Assembly (NCBI GenBank): GCA_004843165.1
Contig: CP039459.1
Span: 1,751,001 to 1,815,000, forward strand
Source of the DNA: Acetobacteraceae bacterium
GTDB taxonomy: Bacteria; Pseudomonadota; Alphaproteobacteria; Acetobacterales; Acetobacteraceae
Reading direction: 5' to 3'
DNA length: 64,000 nt
Translations under genes and position numbers: made by a program
Notes under the pieces: model-generated
Told to the model about the DNA's origin: nothing
Seen by the model: the letters and a program-made list of their open reading frames with translations, nothing else
Databases searched by the model: none
Shown: positions 9,957-18,783 of the stretch, piece after piece
How positions within the stretch are numbered: the stretch's first letter is position 1
Layout of the letters: every line of letters starts with the position of its first letter

Positions 9957-10412
9957 TTATAGATGCCCCATGAAATCATCAGAGGTGCCATCTTTGGGAT
10001 TTTCAAAGACGATGTCTTTTTTCTCTCTGCGAGGGGTGTCGATTGAAAAGAAAATAACCGGTTCTTTCCCTAAATCTGGCTGTATGGCGTGTTTAACCCC
10101 TCTAGGGAACGTCACTAACATGCCGGGCGAAAAAGACTGGCTGTTTTCTGGACTTTCAATCCAGATATTGCCTTCTCCTGAAATGATATAGAGGATTTCA
10201 TCGCATTCATTGTGATGATGGGGTTTGACCTCTTTATATAATCTGAAAAGTCGAATGCTGCTTTCAGGACTATTTTTAAGGTACATGTCCATCATCATAG
10301 AGGAGGCGCTTTTAGGAAACTGTTTTGAAAGCGCTAGGAGATTAAAAATCTTTACATCGTTATCTTTTTCTGAAGAACGGGAAGTATGGATTTCATTTTG
10401 AGATTTTGGCAT
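9957..10412 (-). CDS. cupin-domain protein
   Basis: A 151-residue protein with a single cupin barrel. The metal-site motifs are visible: KPHHHNECDEILYIISGEG (His/His/Glu of cupin motif 1) and PRGVKHAI (His of motif 2). The flanking tails are charged and polar. The reaction or ligand cannot be predicted, since cupins include isomerases, dioxygenases and binding proteins. The ATG at 10412 is preferred, with AGGAG about 10 bases upstream; a TTG two codons earlier is possible. It follows xth on the same strand after about 60 bases and may be read with it. Confidence 0.8.
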   Translation of the reverse strand: MPKSQNEIHTSRSSEKDNDVKIFNLLALSKQFPKSASSMMMDMYLKNSPESSIRLFRLYKEVKPHHHNECDEILYIISGEGNIWIESPENSQSFSPGMLVTFPRGVKHAIQPDLGKEPVIFFSIDTPRREKKDIVFENPKDGTSDDFMGHL

Positions 10413-10472
10413 TTTCAAAATGCTCCTGAATTTGAGAGATGAGTAACAGTATTTTCTTAGGTTCGTAGGATT

Positions 10473-11294
10473 TTAAGAAAGCGCATAGATCCCTTGATCG
10501 TCTTTTTCTTTTGGGAAAGAGAGGATGATGGGGCAGTGGTCAGAGGGTTTTTCTTTGCCACGTTCTTCGATGTCAATTTCAACTTTTTCTAATAATTCTG
10601 CGAGTTTCGGCGTGAGCAAGGCGTGGTCAATTCTTAATCCTCTGCCACGCTGAAATGCGCCGCCTTGATAATCATAGAACGTATAAATGACTTCATCAGG
10701 ATGCAAAGCTCTTAACGCATCCGTAAGGCCAAGCCATTTGAGGCTCCGCCATCCGGCGAGGCTTTGAGGATGTAAGAGGGCATCTGTTTCAGGAAGTGTA
10801 TTGGGGGCGTAATCTTTTTTGCTGGGACAGACGTTAAAATCACCTAGGAAAATAAAATTTTCTTTATTTTCTAAAAGCTCTTTACCACGCAATCTTAAGG
10901 CCTCAAAGAAATCAAATTTCTGTTGTAAACCAATTTCCCCATTAGAGTTACCATTTGGGAGATAGAGATTACCTAAAATGATCTTGCCTAAAGGGGTAGG
11001 CAGGATAGCCTCAAGATAGCGAGAGCCAGATTCTTCTTGGCCTTCTAATCCTGTTTTGCGGGTTTCAAGCTTTTCTCGGCTGATAATAGCCACCCCATTA
11101 TAGGCCTTTTGCCCTTTGATACTGACGTAATAGTCCGCCTCTTCGAAACATTTTGGGAACTGGCTTTCTTCACATTTAATTTCTTGTAGAACGACCGCTA
11201 AACATTCAGGATGTCTTTCCAGCCAATCCATCACAAGATGAGAGCGGGCACGGATTGAGTTAATATTCCAAGAGGCAATGGTAAAAGAAGACAT
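10473..11294 (-). CDS. xth: exodeoxyribonuclease III
   Basis: This 273-residue enzyme of the exonuclease-endonuclease-phosphatase fold cleaves DNA 5' of abasic sites in base excision repair. Visible catalytic segments are ASWNINSIRAR (N-terminal Asn), LQEIKCEESQFP (metal-binding Glu), FLGDFNVCPSKKDY (DxN) and KPSDHCPIILSF (Asp-His pair). The length matches Xth. It lies 49 bases downstream of the erpA-type gene on the same strand, and that pairing recurs in alphaproteobacteria. Confidence 0.94.
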   Translation of the reverse strand: MSSFTIASWNINSIRARSHLVMDWLERHPECLAVVLQEIKCEESQFPKCFEEADYYVSIKGQKAYNGVAIISREKLETRKTGLEGQEESGSRYLEAILPTPLGKIILGNLYLPNGNSNGEIGLQQKFDFFEALRLRGKELLENKENFIFLGDFNVCPSKKDYAPNTLPETDALLHPQSLAGWRSLKWLGLTDALRALHPDEVIYTFYDYQGGAFQRGRGLRIDHALLTPKLAELLEKVEIDIEERGKEKPSDHCPIILSFPKEKDDQGIYALS

Positions 11295-11343
11295 AGAAAG
11301 CCAGTGAGTAAAGCAGGGGAAAAGGTGAGATTTTCTTTGTTTT

Positions 11344-11697
11344 TTATTCTTCGTCAGCTAGCGAAAAACTATTGCCACAACCGCAAGAAGAGGCTGCATT
11401 GGGATTTTTAATCTTAAAATGCGCCCCCATTAGCTCGTCCTCATACTGCAGCTCGCTCCCTTTGAGAAGGTCGAGACTGATTTTATCAATGATGACGATA
11501 GCGCCGTCTTCTTCAATAATAATATCTTCCGCCGTATTTGTTGTATCAACGGAAAATTTATATTGAAATCCGTTGCATCCGCCGGAATCAACCAAAATGC
11601 GGACGCCGGATTTTTCAGCGGTATCTTTATTTTGCTCAGAGAGAATTTCGCTAATGCGTTTTTTAGCTCCAGAGGAAAGGGAAAAATCATGTGTCAT
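11344..11697 (-). CDS. erpA: iron-sulfur cluster insertion protein, ErpA/IscA type
   Basis: A 117-residue HesB/IscA-fold A-type carrier that delivers Fe-S clusters to target proteins. The three ligand cysteines are present: Cys41 in GGCNGFQYKF, and Cys105 and Cys107 in the C-terminal CGCGNSF. The size fits the family. ErpA is chosen over IscA because no isc or suf genes are nearby and because the neighbour is xth, the usual alphaproteobacterial arrangement, but the two cannot be separated with certainty by eye. It diverges from argS. Confidence 0.85.
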   Translation of the reverse strand: MTHDFSLSSGAKKRISEILSEQNKDTAEKSGVRILVDSGGCNGFQYKFSVDTTNTAEDIIIEEDGAIVIIDKISLDLLKGSELQYEDELMGAHFKIKNPNAASSCGCGNSFSLADEE

Positions 11698-11717
11698 AAA
11701 ATGGTACGCCGTAAAAA

Positions 11718-11723
11718 ATTATA
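11718..11723 (-). promoter_or_regulatory. possible -10 element for the erpA-type gene
   Basis: On the minus strand these bases read TATAAT, 20 bases before the erpA start codon. No convincing -35 is seen at the right distance, so this is a weak call. Confidence 0.3.
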
Positions 11724-11837
11724 TTCATTCGTTTTCTTATGTAGGTTATCATAGAATAGGATGAAAGTTTCCGCTAAAAAAGAAATATCTCATAGAAATA
11801 AAGATCGCTGTAAGACAGGCTAAAATAGGAAAACGGG

Positions 11838-13667
11838 ATGACACAAGAGGATAAATCACAACAAACGCAAGAAACACCTGCTTTGGATATTACCAAAGAC
11901 GGGGATTTACTGGATGCGGTAAAGAAAATTGTTTGTGAGGCTTTGGCAAGTAAACTAGATCTGCCGGAGGAAATCGTTTCCCGTGTTGAATTAACCCTTT
12001 CCCGTGATGCTGCACATGGCGATGTTTCGACCAATGCAGCAATGATTGCGTCACGTCCGCTTAAAACAGCCCCAAGAGTTTTGGCTGAAAAAATTATTGA
12101 GGCGCTGAAGGATCATAAAGCCTTCACGAAAATTGAAGTCGCAGGACCGGGCTTTATTAATTTTACACTCGAAAAAAATATTTTACGCCAAGTTATTCCA
12201 GCTATTTTAACGCAAGGCTGGGAGAATTGGGGGCGCTCTACATTAGGGGCAAATAAAAAGGTCAATGTGGAATATGTTTCTGCAAATCCTACAGGGCCTC
12301 TGCATGTTGGGCATTGCCGTGGTGCTGTTGTCGGGGATGCTTTGGCGGGCGTTTTGGAACGTGCCGGATATGATGTTTGTCGTGAGTATTATATCAATGA
12401 CGCCGGCAATCAGGTCAAAGCCTTAGCATGGGCTTCTTACTGGCGTTATTTGGAGGCCATTGGCAAGCCTGTTCCGGCGGAAGAATTTACTAAGGTTGCG
12501 CCGGGCGGTTTGCAATATCAGGGTGAATATCTCAAACCTGTCGGTCAAGAGCTGAAAGAAAAATTTGGCAATAAATTGGCAGAGGATGGATTGCTTTCTC
12601 CTTCGGAGGAAACCATTGCGCTTATCCGTAAAAAAGCGGTTGCCATGATGATGGAAGATATTAAGCAGGATTTAGAAGCGCTAGGTATCCGGCAGGAAAT
12701 TTTCACCAGTGAGGCGATGATTTTTGATGAGGGTAAGGTGGATAAAACCATCGCCTCCCTCGAAGGAAAAAATCTTGTCTATGAGGGCACGCTACCGCCG
12801 CCCAAAGGAAAACTGCCAGACGATTGGGAAGAGCGTCCACAAAGACTTTTCCGTTCGACCGATTTTGGAGATGATGTAGATCGTGCTCTGAAAAAGAGTG
12901 ACGGCACAAATACTTATTTTGCCAATGATCTTGGTTATCATGCGGATAAAGCCGGTCGTGCTGATATTATGATAAATGTTTGGGGCGCAGATCATGGTGG
13001 ATATGTTTCCCGTCTAAAATCCGGTGTGAAAGCTTTTTCAGACGATAAGATCGATTTTGAGATTTTGCTTTGCCAGATTGTCCGTATTTTAAAAGATGGC
13101 GAACCTTTTAAAATGTCTAAAAGAGCAGGGACTTTTGTCACTGTAAGAGATCTTTTGGACGAGGTGGATAAGGATGCTGTGCGTTTTACGATCTTGACCC
13201 GTAAGGCAGACGCACAGATGGATTTTGACCTTGATTTAGCTGTGGCACAAAGCCGTGATAATCCTGTCTTTTATGTGCAATATGCCCATGCAAGATGCTG
13301 TTCTGTTTTAAGAATGGCGCAAGAGAAATTCGAAGATGCAGATATTACACCGCTTGAGCAGGTAGATCTTTCTTCCCTTACGGCAGAAGAAGAACTCGGC
13401 ATGTTAAGGCGTGTTGCTGAATTTCCTAAAATTGTTGAGGCCGCTGCACAGCATCGTGAGCCGCATAGAATTGCAACTTATTCCATGCAGTTAGCCGCTG
13501 ATTTCCACGCTTTGTGGAACAAAGGCAATGATAATCTTGCGTTACGTTTTATTCAAGAGGATAAGGCGGCAACCTTTGCCCGGTTAGCTTTGGTGAAAAC
13601 GGTTGCAGAGACGATTAAAGCTGCTTTATCCGTTATTGGTGTGGAAGCACGTGAGGAAATGCGTTAA
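11838..13667 (+). CDS. argS: arginyl-tRNA synthetase
   Basis: This 609-residue class I enzyme charges tRNA-Arg. It has the N-terminal Add1 domain for tRNA contact, the HIGH motif as HVGH (SANPTGPLHVGHCRG), an intact KMSK loop (FKMSKRAGT) and the C-terminal DALR anticodon-binding domain with a final Met. The ATG at 11838 has AGGA about 7 bases upstream. The stop overlaps the start of the SPOR gene by one base (TAATG), so the two are translationally coupled. The N-terminus carries a Gln/Thr-rich extension of roughly 15 residues. Confidence 0.97.
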   Translation: MTQEDKSQQTQETPALDITKDGDLLDAVKKIVCEALASKLDLPEEIVSRVELTLSRDAAHGDVSTNAAMIASRPLKTAPRVLAEKIIEALKDHKAFTKIEVAGPGFINFTLEKNILRQVIPAILTQGWENWGRSTLGANKKVNVEYVSANPTGPLHVGHCRGAVVGDALAGVLERAGYDVCREYYINDAGNQVKALAWASYWRYLEAIGKPVPAEEFTKVAPGGLQYQGEYLKPVGQELKEKFGNKLAEDGLLSPSEETIALIRKKAVAMMMEDIKQDLEALGIRQEIFTSEAMIFDEGKVDKTIASLEGKNLVYEGTLPPPKGKLPDDWEERPQRLFRSTDFGDDVDRALKKSDGTNTYFANDLGYHADKAGRADIMINVWGADHGGYVSRLKSGVKAFSDDKIDFEILLCQIVRILKDGEPFKMSKRAGTFVTVRDLLDEVDKDAVRFTILTRKADAQMDFDLDLAVAQSRDNPVFYVQYAHARCCSVLRMAQEKFEDADITPLEQVDLSSLTAEEELGMLRRVAEFPKIVEAAAQHREPHRIATYSMQLAADFHALWNKGNDNLALRFIQEDKAATFARLALVKTVAETIKAALSVIGVEAREEMR

Positions 13668-14641
13668 TGGATCAGCATGATTTTGACCAAGAAAATTTTC
13701 CCCATCATGATTATGAGGGGGAAGAGCATGAATATTCCCGTGCGCCTCTAAGCGGCGAGACTGAGGAAAATTCAAATTTTTGGGAAAGATTAGGTTTGAC
13801 AGATCGTTCTGCTGTATGGCGGATGCTTGGGGCTATTTTTGTTGTCATTGCCTTATTGATTTTAGGTTTGACCGTTTGGCGTTTTGTCAGCTCTTCTAAA
13901 AAAGATCTTATTCCGGTAATTTCGCCCCCTGCTGGCCCTGTGCGTGAACGTCCAGCCGATCCGGGTGGATTGCAAATTATGAGTGATGATTTTGGTGGTA
14001 TAGAGGATGAAAAAGGAAAAGATGTCCGTCTTGCGCCGCCGCCAGAAGCGCCAGATCGCCATCTTTTAGAAGAACAACATGAGGCCGCAGAACGTCATCG
14101 TATTGAGGAGGAAAAACGTCTCGCTTTAGAAAAAGAGCGCCAGGCAAAAGCAGAAGAGGCCGCAAAGGCGCAGGTACAAGAAGCGCAAAAAAATCTCCAA
14201 GAGCGCAAACGCCATGAGCAGGAAGAGGCCAAACATCAAAAACAAGAAGCCGTGCAAGCGCATGCTCAGGCACAGGCTGAAAAAGTGAAGAAAGAAGATC
14301 AGGCCATTGCAGGGGCGCTTGATTTAGATTCCCGCATTTCAAATCTTGCGGCACAAAATAAAGAATCTTCTCTACCTTCTTCTGAATCTATGGGAGGCGG
14401 ACATTGGCAAGTACAGTTTGCTGCCTATAGCTCAAAGGCGGATGCAACGGCGAAATGGGCAGAATTTGTGCGTAAAGATTCAGATGATTTTCAAGGTCAT
14501 CGTCCGCTCATCACCGAAACGCTGAAAAATGGACATCTTTATATTCGTTTGCGGACAGATGGTTTCCGTTCTGCCGCAGATGCAAAGCGATTTTGTCAAG
14601 CTGTAACGGAATCAACTATTCCTTGCACGCCAATCGGTTGA
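13667..14641 (+). CDS. SPOR domain-containing membrane protein
   Basis: The gene encodes 324 residues. An acidic cytoplasmic N-terminus of about 45 residues is followed by one transmembrane segment (MLGAIFVVIALLILGLTVW), then a long Glu/Gln/Lys/Ala-rich coiled-coil linker (about residues 120-215) and a C-terminal SPOR domain (about 245-324; HWQVQFAAYSSKADATAKW). SPOR domains bind denuded septal peptidoglycan, so the protein probably acts in the periplasm at the division site. It directly follows argS, as in many alphaproteobacteria, and is followed by tatB. Confidence 0.88.
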   Translation: MDQHDFDQENFPHHDYEGEEHEYSRAPLSGETEENSNFWERLGLTDRSAVWRMLGAIFVVIALLILGLTVWRFVSSSKKDLIPVISPPAGPVRERPADPGGLQIMSDDFGGIEDEKGKDVRLAPPPEAPDRHLLEEQHEAAERHRIEEEKRLALEKERQAKAEEAAKAQVQEAQKNLQERKRHEQEEAKHQKQEAVQAHAQAQAEKVKKEDQAIAGALDLDSRISNLAAQNKESSLPSSESMGGGHWQVQFAAYSSKADATAKWAEFVRKDSDDFQGHRPLITETLKNGHLYIRLRTDGFRSAADAKRFCQAVTESTIPCTPIG

Positions 14642-14695
14642 GAGAATTTTTAAAAGAAATGATTTATTTTAACCGATATATCTTAGGAAATCGTC

Positions 14696-15259
14696 ATGTT
14701 CGGTCTTAGCTGGAGTGAATTAGTCATTATCGCTATTGTCACTTTGGTTCTTGTTGGTCCGCAAGATATACCTAAAGTGATTAAGGCAATTTCTCAGGCT
14801 TTTAATATGGCGCAAAAAATGGGAGCGGAATTTCGAGCCCATTTTAATGAGTTGGCCCGTGAGGTTGATATTCAAGAGCTTTCAAAACATTTGGAAGTAC
14901 CGAAACTTGATCTTGAACGCCGGATTGAGGACGCTGTTGATCCTGATAAAACGATCAGAGATAGTTTTTCGCCGACCTCTCAGCAGAATAGATTTGAGAG
15001 TAAGAGCCAGATAAGTGAGGTGGTTTCTTCAGAACAAACGCCGCCTGTTATTGAACGTCGGAAAGAAATTTGGGAAGAGGAGGCTAACCAGCATCTTCTT
15101 GCGCAGGCCCCATCGCTTTTACCGCCCCGAACGGCTTTGCGTCTCGCTGAGGAGCGAAAGGAGTGGTTGCGGCCTGCGATCATTCCACCAATGGCGGCAT
15201 TGCATGATGGAATGCGTGCTGTGGTTGTTTCTGAAAAATCTTTAGAAAGAGAAGAGTAA
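14696..15259 (+). CDS. tatB: Sec-independent protein translocase subunit TatB
   Basis: The 187-residue protein begins with the TatA/B signature: a short hydrophobic N-terminal helix (MFGLSWSELVIIAIVTLVLV) followed by GPQDIPKVIKAI and an amphipathic helix, then a long charged cytoplasmic tail. The Glu at position 8 and the long tail point to TatB rather than TatA. TatB with TatC forms the receptor for twin-arginine signal peptides of folded exported proteins. TatC follows after 13 bases. No tatA is found in the window, although it often sits just before tatB. Confidence 0.92.
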   Translation: MFGLSWSELVIIAIVTLVLVGPQDIPKVIKAISQAFNMAQKMGAEFRAHFNELAREVDIQELSKHLEVPKLDLERRIEDAVDPDKTIRDSFSPTSQQNRFESKSQISEVVSSEQTPPVIERRKEIWEEEANQHLLAQAPSLLPPRTALRLAEERKEWLRPAIIPPMAALHDGMRAVVVSEKSLEREE

Positions 15260-15272
15260 AAGCAGAATATTC

Positions 15273-16112
15273 ATGAGCGATCTTAATAATCATCTAAAAA
15301 ACCCTGAAACAAAAGGTGAGCCAGATCCTGCTGGAACAATGCCCTTACTCGATCATTTAAAGGAGTTGCGCCGACGAGTGATTTACTCCTTGGTGGTTTT
15401 TCTTCTTTCTTTTGGGTTATGTTATTATTTCTCAGCGGAAATTTATAAATTTTTAGCAGAGCCTTTAATGCAAGTCCTTCGGGAGCAGGGTGTTTCTGAT
15501 CCGCATTTGATTTCTACAGATCTTACAGAAGGATTTTTCACCTATATTCGTGTTGGGATGTTTGGCGCACTTTTGCTTGCCTTTCCGTTTATAAGCATTC
15601 AGCTTTGGATGTTTATTGCACCGGGACTTTATAAAAGTGAAAAACAGGCTTTTTTCCCTTTTTTAGTGGCAACGCCTATTTTATTTATCCTTGGCGGGGC
15701 TTTGGCTTATTACGGTGTCATCCCTTACGCTTGGCGTTTTTTCCTTTCTTTTCAGCAGGGGGCAGATACGGGGGTTGGTATTCGACTTGAGGCAAAAATT
15801 TCTGAATATCTTTCTTTGGTGATGAAGCTCATTTTTGCCTTTGGATGTTGTTTTGAGTTGCCTGTGGCTTTGACATTAATGGTTAGAGTTGGATTGGTCA
15901 GTGTTCAGCAATTGGTTGCTTGGCGGCGATACGCTTATGTGGCCGCTTTTGGTGTCGCTGCTGTCTTAGCGCCGCCGGATGCGCTAACGATGGTGGGCTT
16001 GGCTATTCCTTTGATGGGGCTTTATGAGGTCTCTATTTTGACCTCCCGTATGATTTTAAAAAAGAAAAAAGAAACCGAAGAGCTAGAAGAAAAAGAAGAG
16101 ATTTTGAGCTAA
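15273..16112 (+). CDS. tatC: Sec-independent protein translocase subunit TatC
   Basis: A 279-residue polytopic membrane protein with six hydrophobic segments. TatC hallmarks visible are MPLLDHLKELRRRVIYSL at the N-terminus, the FxxYxR-type segment (GFFTYIRVGMFGALLLAFPF), and the conserved FGCCFELPVAL and VLAPPDALTM helices. It binds the twin-arginine signal peptide in the inner membrane. The C-terminal tail is Lys/Glu-rich. It is in one operon with tatB and is followed 33 bases later by serS. Confidence 0.97.
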   Translation: MSDLNNHLKNPETKGEPDPAGTMPLLDHLKELRRRVIYSLVVFLLSFGLCYYFSAEIYKFLAEPLMQVLREQGVSDPHLISTDLTEGFFTYIRVGMFGALLLAFPFISIQLWMFIAPGLYKSEKQAFFPFLVATPILFILGGALAYYGVIPYAWRFFLSFQQGADTGVGIRLEAKISEYLSLVMKLIFAFGCCFELPVALTLMVRVGLVSVQQLVAWRRYAYVAAFGVAAVLAPPDALTMVGLAIPLMGLYEVSILTSRMILKKKKETEELEEKEEILS

Positions 16113-16145
16113 AAATCAAAAGTTAAATAAAAGAGGTTATATAAG

Positions 16146-17408
16146 ATGCATGATATTCGTTTTATCCGTGAAAATCCGCAGGAATTTGATCGTCAGCTCG
16201 CAAGGCGGGGGCATACGCTTGTCGCAGATAAAATTTTAGCGCTGGATGCGGCATGGCGGAAATTGACATCCCAGACACAAGAGCTTCAGTCTAAAAGAAA
16301 AGCGCTCTCTAAAGAAATTGGGATGTGCAAACGCAATAAGACGCCAAGTGAGCATTTAGAATCTGAAGTCGCCAATCTTAAAAAAGAGCTTGAAATTTGC
16401 GAAGACAAATCCAAGCAAGAGGCGGCGACTTTACAGGATATTCTTGCCCGCATTCCCAATCTGCTTTCAGAAGATGTTCCCGCCGGGAAAAGTGAAGCGG
16501 ATAATCAAATTGTGCATGAATGGGGAAATAAACCTGAATTTTCCTTTAAACCGGAACAGCATTTTGATTTGGGGGAAAAGCTTGGTCAGATGGACTTTCA
16601 AACAGCGGCCAAAATTTCGGGTGCAAGATTTGTTGTGCTGAAAGGCGGATTGGCTCGTTTAGAACGTGCGTTGGGGCAGTTCATGCTTGATCTTCATACG
16701 CAGGAATTTGGATTTGAAGAAACCAATGTGCCAATTTTGGTCAATGAAAGCGCCATGTATGGCACGGATAAATTACCGAAATTTTCGGAGGAATCTTTTC
16801 AAACAACAGATGGAAGATGGCTGATTCCAACGGGAGAGGTGCCTTTAACCGCAACCCAAGCAGGGGAAGTGATTGCAGAGGATAAATTGCCTTTGCGAAT
16901 GACAGCATTGACACAATGTTTCCGTTCCGAAGCCGGAGCTGCCGGCAAAGATGTCCGTGGTATGATCCGTCAACATCAATTCTTAAAATGTGAACTGGTT
17001 GCGATTACCACACCGGAACAGAGCGAAGCCGAGCATGAGCGTTTAACACGTGCAGCGGAAACGGTGCTGGAGCGTTTGGAATTACCATATCGCCGTCTTC
17101 TTTTGTGTGAAGGGGATACGGGGTTTGGGGCTGCAAAGACTTGGGATTTAGAAGTTTGGCTCCCCGGGGCAGAGGCTTGGCGTGAAATTTCCTCTTGTTC
17201 CAATACCAGAGATTTTCAGGCAAGACGCATGAACGCCCGCTATCGTTCGCAAGAGGGTTTGAAATTTGTCCATACGCTTAATGGCTCTGGTTTAGCCCTT
17301 GGACGTGCTTTGGTTGCTGTGATGGAAAATTACCAGACGGAAGAAGGGCATATTCGTATTCCAAAAGCCCTCCAGCCATATATGGGCGGCGCAACAATCA
17401 TTTCTTAA
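16146..17408 (+). CDS. serS: seryl-tRNA synthetase
   Basis: This 420-residue class IIa enzyme charges tRNA-Ser and tRNA-Sec-like substrates. The N-terminal antiparallel coiled-coil arm (about residues 25-105) precedes the catalytic core with TGEVPLTA, motif 2 (TQCFRSEAGAAGKDVRGMIR) and motif 3 (GSGLALGRALVAVMENYQ). The length is typical. An AGAGG site precedes the ATG. It closes the argS-SPOR-tatBC-serS run and is followed by a terminator. Confidence 0.97.
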   Translation: MHDIRFIRENPQEFDRQLARRGHTLVADKILALDAAWRKLTSQTQELQSKRKALSKEIGMCKRNKTPSEHLESEVANLKKELEICEDKSKQEAATLQDILARIPNLLSEDVPAGKSEADNQIVHEWGNKPEFSFKPEQHFDLGEKLGQMDFQTAAKISGARFVVLKGGLARLERALGQFMLDLHTQEFGFEETNVPILVNESAMYGTDKLPKFSEESFQTTDGRWLIPTGEVPLTATQAGEVIAEDKLPLRMTALTQCFRSEAGAAGKDVRGMIRQHQFLKCELVAITTPEQSEAEHERLTRAAETVLERLELPYRRLLLCEGDTGFGAAKTWDLEVWLPGAEAWREISSCSNTRDFQARRMNARYRSQEGLKFVHTLNGSGLALGRALVAVMENYQTEEGHIRIPKALQPYMGGATIIS

Positions 17409-17420
17409 ATGAGGTACAGG

Positions 17421-17452
17421 AAAAAAGGGGCTGAAAAATTGGCCCCTTTTTT
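17421..17452 (+). terminator. rho-independent terminator after serS
   Basis: The sequence A6-GGGGC, a 10-base loop, then GCCCC-T6 forms a classical terminator 12 bases after the serS stop. The symmetric flanks let it also act on the minus-strand gene ending at 17461. Confidence 0.9.
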
Positions 17453-17460
17453 ACGTCATA

Positions 17461-17913
17461 TTAATTGCCTGAAGCTTGTGGAAGAACCGGTAGGATTGAA
17501 CCGCCGCCTGTTGAGTATATATCCATTTTACTATTTCCTTTATTAAAGGAACGGGCCACGGAATCTGTACTGGTTTTAGAGTTTCTGGTCTGTTGATTTT
17601 CGAATGCAATATCTGCTTTTTGCTTATCAAGAGCAGCTTTCTGCTGATTGAGGGTAAGTCGGTCACTCTCTAAAGCGATATTTTGACGTTCAAGTTTAGC
17701 TTCCCATTCTGGTGGTGTGATTGAATTTCTGATTGCATCATTATGGCGTTGGAGTTCCATCATGCCATCAAGGGAGCCTTGCCCTTGAATTTGTCGGGAT
17801 TCTTTAGAAAGATGTCGGACATGATGGCCAACCTGCTCACGAGAAAAACTCATCGAAGGGAAGAATGAAAGGGTTAAACAACTTCCAAGAAGCAAGGTAG
17901 AAAGCTTTTTCAT
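17461..17913 (-). CDS. hypothetical exported protein
   Basis: The gene encodes 150 residues with a clear Sec signal peptide (MKKLSTLLLGSCLTLSFF, likely cleavage near SMSFS). The mature part is polar and helical, with a Gln-rich coiled-coil-like stretch (SDRLTLNQQKAALDKQKADI) that resembles a short periplasmic spacer. The C-terminus is Gly/Ser/Pro-rich. I recognise no family. AAAGGA precedes the ATG. It lies 19 bases after the lipoprotein gene on the same strand, so the two are probably co-transcribed and both act in the cell envelope. Confidence 0.7.
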   Translation of the reverse strand: MKKLSTLLLGSCLTLSFFPSMSFSREQVGHHVRHLSKESRQIQGQGSLDGMMELQRHNDAIRNSITPPEWEAKLERQNIALESDRLTLNQQKAALDKQKADIAFENQQTRNSKTSTDSVARSFNKGNSKMDIYSTGGGSILPVLPQASGN

Positions 17914-17932
17914 AAAGATTTTATCCTTTCAT

Positions 17933-18598
17933 TCAGTCATTGGCGTAAGTTTGTGGTTTTGGCCAACTCTGCTGGTTTTGTAATTGCAAGGCCTGCTCTG
18001 CTGGGGTCATTGCTTTGGTAATATTATTTTGCCAGTGAGAGGGATCATTTGTCACTGCTTGAGATTGCTGCGTGGTAGCTACTGGCATTTGAGGGGTAGG
18101 GGGAGCTACAGTAGCATCTTGAACGGCAGCTTGATTAGCAACTTTATGCCCTTTGGTTTTCTTTATATTGACAAGGCGTTGGCATTCTTCAAAATTATTG
18201 GGTTGAATTTTTGTTTGCCCATTGATTTGAACAGCATAGGCCGTGCCTGTTTTGAATTCACAAGGTTTGGCAATTTCAATCGTATTTTGAATTTGAGGAT
18301 TATTGGGATCTTGAAATGCTAAAACCAAAGATTGCGGATGAAGCTGTGGTGATTCAAAGATACCAATTAAGCCGTCAGCATCTTTATTTGTGTTTACGAC
18401 AGTAGCCCGGGCAGGCATGACAGAAAGAATTGTTACAATACGGCCGGTAGAGGCAACGTTAAGTTCATCTTGTCCAAAAGTTGTCGGTTTTAAATCTTCA
18501 ACGGGCGTGTAGCAGCCTGCAAGTAGAGAGAGGCTGAGAATAGAAGAAATGCTAAAAAAAGCTCTTCTTTTTTGAAAATTCTGAAAGAATAATTTCAT
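17933..18598 (-). CDS. hypothetical lipoprotein
   Basis: A 221-residue protein with a lipoprotein signal peptide: a basic start (FQKRR), a hydrophobic core and the lipobox LLAGC with Cys29 as the lipid anchor. The mature N-terminal region (GRIVTILSVMPARATVVN, then a beta-rich segment to about residue 145) loosely recalls outer-membrane lipoproteins of the SlyB type, but the glycine zipper is not evident. The C-terminal 75 residues are Gln/Pro/Thr-rich and low in complexity. The function is unknown. It shares an operon with the exported protein at 17461-17913. Confidence 0.7.
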   Translation of the reverse strand: MKLFFQNFQKRRAFFSISSILSLSLLAGCYTPVEDLKPTTFGQDELNVASTGRIVTILSVMPARATVVNTNKDADGLIGIFESPQLHPQSLVLAFQDPNNPQIQNTIEIAKPCEFKTGTAYAVQINGQTKIQPNNFEECQRLVNIKKTKGHKVANQAAVQDATVAPPTPQMPVATTQQSQAVTNDPSHWQNNITKAMTPAEQALQLQNQQSWPKPQTYAND

Positions 18599-18734
18599 TA
18601 TAATGAGATTCCTGCCAAGATTCCTGTTTTTTCAGAGGCGTGAAGGTCTATGGCTATTTAAAAAGCGTGATGGAAAATACAGCGTGAGGCTATTGTGAAA
18701 AGAAAAAGGAATGGTTTGGTCTAACTTTTTCTTA

Positions 18735-18774
18735 ACAGCCTCTTTCGCTGTCGGCACTTTGATTATAAGTGCCG
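18735..18774. other. two adjacent hairpins in the gap between small exported-protein genes
   Basis: ACAGC/GCTGT (18735-18739, 18747-18751) is followed directly by CGGCACTT/AAGTGCCG (18752-18759, 18767-18774). They lie just downstream of the minus-strand gene ending at 18784. No T-run follows on that strand, so the terminator role is uncertain. The rest of 18599-18783 shows no gene. Confidence 0.4.
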
Positions 18775-18783
18775 TTTATCTAT

